A stretch of 64,000 nucleotides of DNA from Lingula anatina. Its lineage: Eukaryota > Brachiopoda > Lingulata > Lingulida > Lingulidae. The notes beneath the pieces are model-generated. The model was not told the DNA's origin. It searched no databases and was given only the letters and a program-made list of their open reading frames with translations. The position numbers and the translations under genes are program-made. Shown here piece by piece: positions 59,667 through 64,000 of the stretch. Numbering within the stretch: the stretch's first letter is position 1; the number at the start of each line of letters is the position of its first letter. Location: the NCBI RefSeq assembly GCF_001039355.2, contig NW_019775636.1, positions 6,798 through 70,797 of the forward strand, read 5' to 3'.

Positions 59667-60191
59667 CACTTTAAGTGATTGAAATGTGGTGGATGCAGAT
59701 TTTATGTATTATGTAATACAGGTTTGTTGATTACATGTATACTTGTGGTAATGTTGTTTAGGATGTGGCACTTTTAATATAGGTATGGCCACAAAAACTC
59801 AGCATAAATTTATGTACTAATTTGATGGCAATTTTCAATCCTTTTTCTCTCATGCCCAATGTGATTTTTATTGAAAAGTTTTTTTAGTTCACTTTATGAA
59901 TTACATATATACGTTCCACTCAAACTTGATTTATTGGTATATTGAGCTTGCCCAAGTCAAGTAATCGTATTTTAAATAGTTTGTATCCCACAAAAGAATA
60001 AATCCCATATCCCTGTATTCAAACATAATTATACTTAAATTATATGATATTTAAAATTGTTTTCCTTAATTATAATGTACAGTTATGTATACATGGGCGA
60101 TCATGGTCCGTACAGGATTCCAACAGAAGCCAACAACCTGCCAGCTTGTAGGTTACTGAAAGGGATGTTTGCTTATACTCATGGGGAATGA
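43379..60191 (+). CDS. SMG8: SMG8, nonsense-mediated mRNA decay factor (22 coding exons, complete)
   Basis: SMG8 partners SMG9 and restrains the kinase SMG1, which phosphorylates UPF1 in nonsense-mediated decay. The 22 exons join without a frame error into 920 codons plus TGA; human SMG8 is 991 residues and longer in its N-terminal linker. Recognisable blocks: G-fold start VCVVAVVGKTGL (about 33-44), LFLFSVSHI (about 137-145), LQHAIEDQIYRVLRKSRV (about 226-243), FTVPANQ-like FAVPANQEF, FNDNVGRNP, QHARGPAF, ACNCGQKQGDRDDPFD, SGPEKIIKVPGSGPP, and the terminal PQGGIWVLRLPY. The ATG has an in-frame stop (43343-43345) 12 codons upstream. All donors and acceptors are GT-AG. Exon coordinates are given in the three following entries. 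Confidence 0.97.
46027..46135. repeat. Imperfect tandem duplication, 57-bp period
   Basis: Two copies of TACTAAATGG/TAGTAAATGG followed by GAACAAGATTTAGTYTA, just beyond the stop of the nested peptide gene. Confidence 0.7.
46179..48065 (-). CDS. Secreted cysteine-rich peptide, two exons, nested antisense in SMG8 intron 3
   Basis: Exon 1 (48065-48014) encodes a signal peptide starting MIKFCFIAALLIFAGF and ends in phase 1 at a good donor (CCAG/GTAGGG). Exon 2 (46309-46179) follows a TTTTTCTTCTTCTTCAAAG acceptor, completes the codon as Ala, and encodes 42 residues to a TAG at 46179-46181. The full product is 60 residues. The mature part has nine Cys in the pattern C-x5-C-x-C-x2-C-x7-C-x3-C-x3-C-x-C-x2-C, near the C-terminus. 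Two C-x-C-x2-C modules recall metal-binding or disulfide-rich peptides, but I recognise no family. It could be a defence, signalling or venom-type peptide or a metallothionein analogue; the sequence does not decide. A minus-strand ATTAAA lies near 46024-46029. Confidence 0.65.
47477..47630. mobile_element. MITE with TTTACACTGGAC ends, TTAA target site (copy 2)
   Basis: Left end CTCCTTTTACACTGGACGGC and right end GCCATCCAGTGTAAAGGGGG. TTAA immediately flanks each (47473-47476 and 47631-47634). About 154 bp, non-coding, in SMG8 intron 3 and also within the intron of the nested peptide gene. Confidence 0.75.
49108..49160. repeat. (GT)n microsatellite
   Basis: About 26 GT units in SMG8 intron 3. 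Confidence 0.95.
49475..49690. repeat. TTTATT-rich low-complexity tract
   Basis: Variants of TTTA, TTTTA and ATT units over about 210 bp in SMG8 intron 3. Confidence 0.85.
49839..50141. mobile_element. Harbinger-type MITE with CTG target duplication
   Basis: The ends GGCCCAGTTTTATAAAGGAC and the inverse of GTTCTTTATAAAACTGGGCC are inverted repeats, continuing as GTTTAGCACTAACCAGTG on both sides. CTG flanks each end (49836-49838 and 50142-50144). The layout (GG start, about 20 bp, then TAGCACTA) parallels the ends of the Harbinger element at 37487-39730. Its right end is 39 bp before SMG8 exon 4. Confidence 0.8.
50181..53668 (+). CDS. SMG8: SMG8 exons 4-10
   Basis: Exon 4 50181-50303, exon 5 50846-50929, exon 6 51616-51683, exon 7 51999-52155, exon 8 52428-52516, exon 9 52963-53096, exon 10 53448-53668. 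End phases are 0, 0, 2, 0, 2, 1, 0 in order. Exon 10 includes the Asn/Ser-rich loop followed by EFLTQHIELAL. Exon 4 follows a 4,957-bp intron. Confidence 0.95.
51065..51310. mobile_element. Palindromic MITE copy in SMG8 intron 5
   Basis: Outer arms TTCAGATTCACACAT and ATGTGTGAATCTGAA are inverted. The inside has AGCTTAATTGTCTGACATGG and a run of AATTAAAATT. Shares GCTTAATTGTCTGACATG with the sequence at 62130. Confidence 0.65.
51868..51924. repeat. (GT)n microsatellite in SMG8 intron 6
   Basis: TGTGTG run with short interruptions, 75 bp before exon 7. Confidence 0.9.
53669..53720. repeat. (TG)n microsatellite at the exon 10 donor
   Basis: TG-rich repeat starting about 10 bp after the exon 10 donor. 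Confidence 0.85.
54153..60191 (+). CDS. SMG8: SMG8 exons 11-22
   Basis: Exons: 54153-54292, 54711-54798, 55251-55406, 55841-55981, 56348-56549, 56806-56949, 57259-57423, 57749-57898, 58182-58303, 58845-58903, 59437-59616, 60083-60191. End phases are 2, 0, 0, 0, 1, 1, 1, 1, 0, 2, 2, then stop. The low-conservation stretch of exons 15-16 corresponds to the variable linker of vertebrate SMG8. The stop TGA is at 60189-60191. Confidence 0.95.
54506..54553. repeat. (AAT)n microsatellite in SMG8 intron 11
   Basis: About 16 AAT units. Confidence 0.95.
54830..55020. mobile_element. Palindromic GATCGAT MITE in SMG8 intron 12
   Basis: CTCGCTAAATTGCATCC at the left is answered by GAATGCAATTTAGCAAGG at the right. 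ATTCCCATAACC answers GGTTTATGGAAA at the ends, and a GATCGATC motif is present. Same family as 3505-3735. Confidence 0.65.
56066..56103. repeat. (AT)n microsatellite in SMG8 intron 14
   Basis: About 19 AT units. Confidence 0.95.
57424..57725. repeat. (GA)n-rich low-complexity tract in SMG8 intron 17
   Basis: GAGAGA runs interspersed with GGAAAGAAGGGA, the latter repeated at about 57541 and 57653. It fills most of the intron. Confidence 0.85.
58573..58735. repeat. Minisatellite, 17-18-bp unit, SMG8 intron 19
   Basis: About nine tandem copies of ATCATGTGATACACAAT and variants with GATGCACAAT. Confidence 0.9.
59632..59666. repeat. Poly(T) tract in SMG8 intron 21
   Basis: About 34 consecutive T. 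Confidence 0.9.
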
Positions 60192-60377
60192 GGCAGCAAA
60201 CTGGTTCAAAACCCATAATGTTAGTGTCCATTAAAATCGCCAGTTGACCATGATGTGGACTGCGAATTTAAAAGGCAGTTTTAAAACTCAACTAAATTTG
60301 AAGTCAGTGAGGCATTCATCAAAATTCCAGCATTTTAGTCAAATATTTTCAATTTTGACTTGACATGTTGCGAACCG

Positions 60378-60383
60378 AATAAA
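60378..60383 (+). terminator. SMG8 polyadenylation signal
   Basis: Canonical AATAAA 187 bp after the SMG8 stop, the first one downstream. Confidence 0.6.
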
Positions 60384-61043
60384 GCTCCAAAGCTCTCTTT
60401 TGGGGTCAAAGTTGGTCCAACTGAACCTGAGGAGAAGGATATTATTTCGTAAGCCACGAGTTCTAAGGCTACTAAGGCTAACAAGATCAGCAGGGAGGCG
60501 GTGTCAATCTGTTGACCAGTAAACTAATGAGATTTTTCTATGGGAGCCAAAAGTATCATTTCTGAGATCGATGCTCAGGGTTTCCAGGACCCCAAGCCAT
60601 ATTTTCAAACTTTTTTCACCAAATGGCAGTTTCATCCCTGCTTAATTAACTGCTGAAAAAATATTTCACAGGCAAAAACAGAAAGTTGGAGACATTCAAC
60701 GCAGGATATTGCAAACGACACAATCTACGTTGAAATCATTAAATGACATTGAAATCACTAATATTGTTTTAAGGGAAATTGTTTTACTTTCACATGAACA
60801 TCTTTTGGCCATTTCGCAAACTACAAATTCAGGCTTTAACACCAGGTCATGTTTATTTTCTAAATGATCGACGTGAAATCTGTTTGAAAAAGTTATTAAG
60901 CATTAAAGAATAATAAAGAAATTCACCTGACTTTTTCTTGTCAATTTCACATTTACTACATGTACATGCGACTTTTCTAATTATGAAATTCTCCACGGAT
61001 TTGAGGACAAAAACTTAAGTTTTTTGAATGGGAATTTTTTTTT

Positions 61044-61279
61044 TCAGCATGATTTTTGGTCCGCACAATACGTCACCCGGAATACGGCAGAGCAGTTGTT
61101 GGCGACCCAGATTTTGTTGCCGTGGTAACCGAAACTTCTGCCCTGCACGCAAGCTGAGAAACAGGGCTCCTTCTTCCCTTTCTTAGCGTTTAATTCTTTC
61201 TTGGCAAAGATGTCGATAATCATACCTTCAACTTCACATTCGTTGAATGACCAGTTGATGCTTTTACATTTTACGGAAC
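61044..61279 (-). CDS. Second DUF3011-like domain exon with stop
   Basis: A 236-bp exon, 77 codons after the split codon, stop TGA. It has the best match to the family core (GYHGNKIWVANNC). The acceptor CGTTCTTAG precedes it. A minus-strand AATAAA complement lies at 60852-60857. Confidence 0.75.
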
Positions 61280-63799
61280 CTAAGAACGAAAAAAATTAGA
61301 TACGAAAACGGTGAGCATGGTTTTCCAATTACGCATGTAAACCACTTCTAGTAATTTCTTATACGACTCAGATTAAGTCGTCATGACCAGAGGTAAAAGG
61401 AAAAATCACTAATCTGCCATAATTTTTTGGGGGGTAATATGAAACGATGTATTTTGCCATATCTCCAAGTTATACTATATGAAACTATACTTGTATGGTA
61501 GAATTTGGTCGGCTTTTGATGCAAAAATTGATTTCAAATTTATCTTTAATGCACAACTAAATGAAAATACCAGCTGCTGAGAGAGAGAGAAAAAGTACTG
61601 TTTTATTCTTGGAGGGGGTGTTTGTACTTACGTGTTTTGACTTTCTGACACTGGAAACTGACTTGGAACTGCCCCTTGCATCCTTTTACATAGATCCTGT
61701 CCTCTGCCAAGCCGTACATCAACCCTGGGACGCACACGCTATCGGTCACTTTCTCCGGACGCTGAGTGACCAGTGTGATGTCTTTAACCGGGTGACCGAC
61801 GCAACATTCCGTCCTGTAATCTCCGTGACAGTCGCAGTCCAATCGTCCTTTCTTTGTGGAGGCTGGAAAGATTACGATGAAATTGAAGAAACTGCCATGT
61901 GACAGGCCCATAGCCAGCAATTTGAGAGGGGTTTCTTTCTGAAAAAAGTGGTCTTTTTACTGTGAAAAACCGTCGTGTACCCAGATCGAATTTTACCCAG
62001 TGTGGAATCTTTCCCGTTAAAAAGGGCAGTTCGTTCGCGCTCCCCCCCCCCCCCTTTGCACATCACACCAACTGGGTCGGTTCAACTCTGCGGGGGATTC
62101 TCCCTAAGTGCACTCAGTGGAGTCGGCTTAATTGTCTGACATGCCTCCTCGAACAGCTAGGGGATGATTAAGCCGATCCCACGCGACTGACTTGGTGCCT
62201 TATCATTTTTTTTTTCAACTTTCAATATTTAAAATTAGCCTTAAGTATGTAAAATTTCAGCAACAAAAATTTAACTGATATGAAGGCCAGTTGAACGGTT
62301 TCCTTTCCCAAAGAAAATTTTAAAAAATGGAAAAACTATGAAACTTGCCTGGTAGATTAGGAGGACCTTGCGCCGAGGACTTTTTGCTCGATTTCGTTTT
62401 ACTCTTTTTATCTGCGACTAGTCAAAGAGAGCACAACAAAGATATATTTATCTACGTGGACAAAAGCTTCTCTGTAATCATTTTTTGTTTTTTAAACTCA
62501 TAAGAAAAATAAAATAAAATCAATATGAATGCTTACCAGATTTTCATTTTTTAACTTTCAACGTTCACGATTATAAGCACACAGTGAAACGTAAAATGTA
62601 GCCAAGAAAGGAATAAATCTAACCGATAGAAGTATATATATTGATGCACCTTAAAAGATCTACATTATAGTTGTTAAATACAATCCGAGCTTTCGGTCCC
62701 TGGGCCTTCTTCGGGGAATATCTTTCAAGGTGCATCAATATATATACTTCTATTTTTATCAAGATCTATACGGTGAATCAACATGAATCCTCAAAAATCT
62801 AACCGATGTGACGGTCATTCGTTTGATTTCCCACCTTTAGCACTTGAAGCTTGCGAAGAGAGCGAAAATAACAACGTACGTAATAAAAAATTACCAAACC
62901 TACCTGGCAGACTTTTTACTGAGGACTTTTTGCTTGATTTCGTTTTGCTTCCTATATCTGCAGCTGACAAAGAGACCATAAAAAATGGAGATTTAACTAC
63001 TTACCCACAAGCTTATCTGAAATCGTTTTCTATTTTACAGTTATAGTGAAGCCAGTACAGGGATGAGAAGAAAAATTGAGCATGACCACAATCCAATTTA
63101 ATCAAATGCCCTTCTACTTGCTCTTTTTGTTAACCCTTCCATGTTTTTAATAAACACACAAGAAACTACAGTGAAGATGAGGGGGGTGGGGGCTTTTTTA
63201 CTGATATAAAGGGACATCGTGCCACCCCCCCCCCCCCCTCCACACACACACACACACACAGTATTTTTAACACAATATTTCAAGCTAGCTAAATGAGCGA
63301 TATGAAGAATACTAAAAAAGAAAATCCAACTTACCTTTTAGACTAGGATGACTTCCAGCTGAGGACTTTTTGCTCGATTTCGTTTTTCTACTTATATCTG
63401 CGACTAGAAAAGAGAGCAAGAAACAAGAAAAGATGAATTTTTATCTTCGTGACCACAAGCTTTATCGAAATCGTTTTAATATTTTTACACACAGCGCAGG
63501 GATGAGCAGAAAAATCTAAGCATGACCAAAATCCTATCTAAACAATACGAATGACTGTCTACCTGAGCTTTTTACAAAAAAAAAAAAAAAACTTAAAGCG
63601 CAGCATAAAAGGAAGATATCTTCAGTAATGAAGACCTAGCGTGCGATCCCGTCACCACACCCTCCCCCTCAGAAATTGAAGCTAGCGATATGAGTGAAAA
63701 ATACATAGAAAGTAAAATTATCAAACGTACCTGACAGACTAGGACGACTTTTTGCTGAGGACTTTTTGCTCGATTTCGTTTGGCTCCTTACGTTGGCGA
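61044..63799 (-). CDS. DUF3011-like secreted-type protein with tandem Ser/Lys exons (3' part of gene)
   Basis: Six exons on the minus strand join in phase: 63799-63731, 63403-63335, 62963-62904, 62417-62349, 61862-61632, 61279-61044 (TGA at 61046-61044). The first four encode 20-23-residue units built on SKTKSSKKSSA. Exon five encodes a cysteine-containing domain (LDCDCHGDYRTECCVG ... DSVCVPGLMYG ... DRIYVKGCKGQFQVSFQC). Exon six encodes a second (VKCKSINWSFNECEV ... CVQGRSFGYHGNKIW ... NNCSAVFRVTYC). Both resemble DUF3011 (PF11218), a small lectin-like domain of unknown function. The 5' exons, and any signal peptide, lie beyond the window. The gene is tail-to-tail with SMG8. Confidence 0.8.
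61632..61862 (-). CDS. First DUF3011-like domain exon
   Basis: A 231-bp exon, phase 1 to 1. The acceptor is CTTTCCAG and the donor ACAC/GTAAGT. It holds five to six Cys and an aromatic GLAEDRIYVKGC strand pair like the G-x-x-x-IWV-x-x-x-C core of DUF3011. Confidence 0.75.
62080..62190. mobile_element. Diverged palindromic MITE fragment
   Basis: GTCGGCTTAATTGTCTGACA and GATTAAGCCGATCCC flank a GCTAGGGGATG core. Shared with the copy at 51065-51310. Confidence 0.5.
62349..63799 (-). repeat. Tandem exon-plus-intron duplication array (four units)
   Basis: Each unit has one 60-69-bp exon and about 330 bp of intron; exon spacing is 396, 431 and 555 bp. Exons share a GACTTTTTGCTCGATTTCGT core (plus-strand view). 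Introns share motifs such as GGGATGAGCAGAAAAATCTA and a CTAC-CTTGCTC-type stretch. All exons are phase 1 to 1, so copies can be gained or lost without frame damage. More units may lie past 64000, where a matching intron segment begins. Confidence 0.85.
62628..62794. mobile_element. 167-bp insertion with 13-bp target duplication
   Basis: AAATCTAACCGAT occurs at 62615-62627 and 62795-62807. Inside are inverted AGAAGTATATATATTGATGC/GCATCAATATATATACTTCT ends (62628-62652 and 62727-62751) and a GGCCTTCTTCGGGG/CCGAAAGCTCGG-type motif often seen at Penelope-like or SINE termini. The insertion accounts for the longer spacing of the last exon pair. Confidence 0.65.
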
Positions 63800-64000
63800 C
63801 TAGCAAGGAAAGCACAATAGAAATGAGTATTAATCTATGTAGCCACATTTGAAATCGATGTTATGCTTTTTACGCACATCGTAAAGACTGCGCAGGCAGG
63901 AGCAGAAAAACGGAGAATAACCATAAATCCTATTTGAATTATATTGCCTACTTCCTACCTTAGCTGTATATTTTTGCCTTTTAATACAATTAAATCATTA

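Overview
This window is eukaryotic, from an intron-rich invertebrate with large introns. It has GT-AG introns with polypyrimidine tracts, AATAAA polyadenylation signals, many microsatellites, and a rich set of transposons: LINEs, a Penelope-like element, Ty3/gypsy LTR elements, Tc1/mariner, PIF/Harbinger and several MITE families. A marine lophotrochozoan or an invertebrate deuterostome would fit, but nothing here fixes the species. It is draft assembly: there is one 300-N gap (41405-41704), and three single N characters each sit exactly between two near-identical flanks.

Layout. 1-0.95 kb: 3' end of a LINE, then the last coding exon of an unidentified plus-strand gene. 1-12 kb: mostly non-coding, with MITEs and a few exon-like segments of unknown identity (5.3, 9.9 and 10.3 kb), plus duplicated contig ends. 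12.4-13.4 kb: a Penelope-like fragment (GIY-YIG domain) followed by a hammerhead-ribozyme-like sequence. 13.5-18.1 kb: a broken minus-strand Ty3/gypsy element with later insertions, then a tRNA-like sequence. 19.9-23 kb: MITEs and one good unidentified exon (20948-21343). 23.5-41.8 kb: a deep nest of transposons. It contains three Tc1-like copies and a further fragment, a TIR element, a Mag-like LTR element carrying a tRNA-headed RTE derivative, a long inverted repeat and a PIF/Harbinger element with transposase.

43.4-60.2 kb: a complete 22-exon SMG8 gene (nonsense-mediated decay factor). All exon phases join to an intact 920-residue reading frame that aligns from end to end with vertebrate SMG8. 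Inside its 5-kb intron 3, on the opposite strand, lies a small two-exon gene that appears to encode a 60-residue secreted cysteine-rich peptide. 61.0-63.8 kb: the 3' part of a convergent minus-strand gene. It encodes a tandemly duplicated Ser/Lys-rich exon (four copies here) followed by two DUF3011-like cysteine-containing domains.

The best-supported host genes are SMG8, the DUF3011-like gene and the nested peptide gene. The remaining exon calls rest on open frames and splice signals only.
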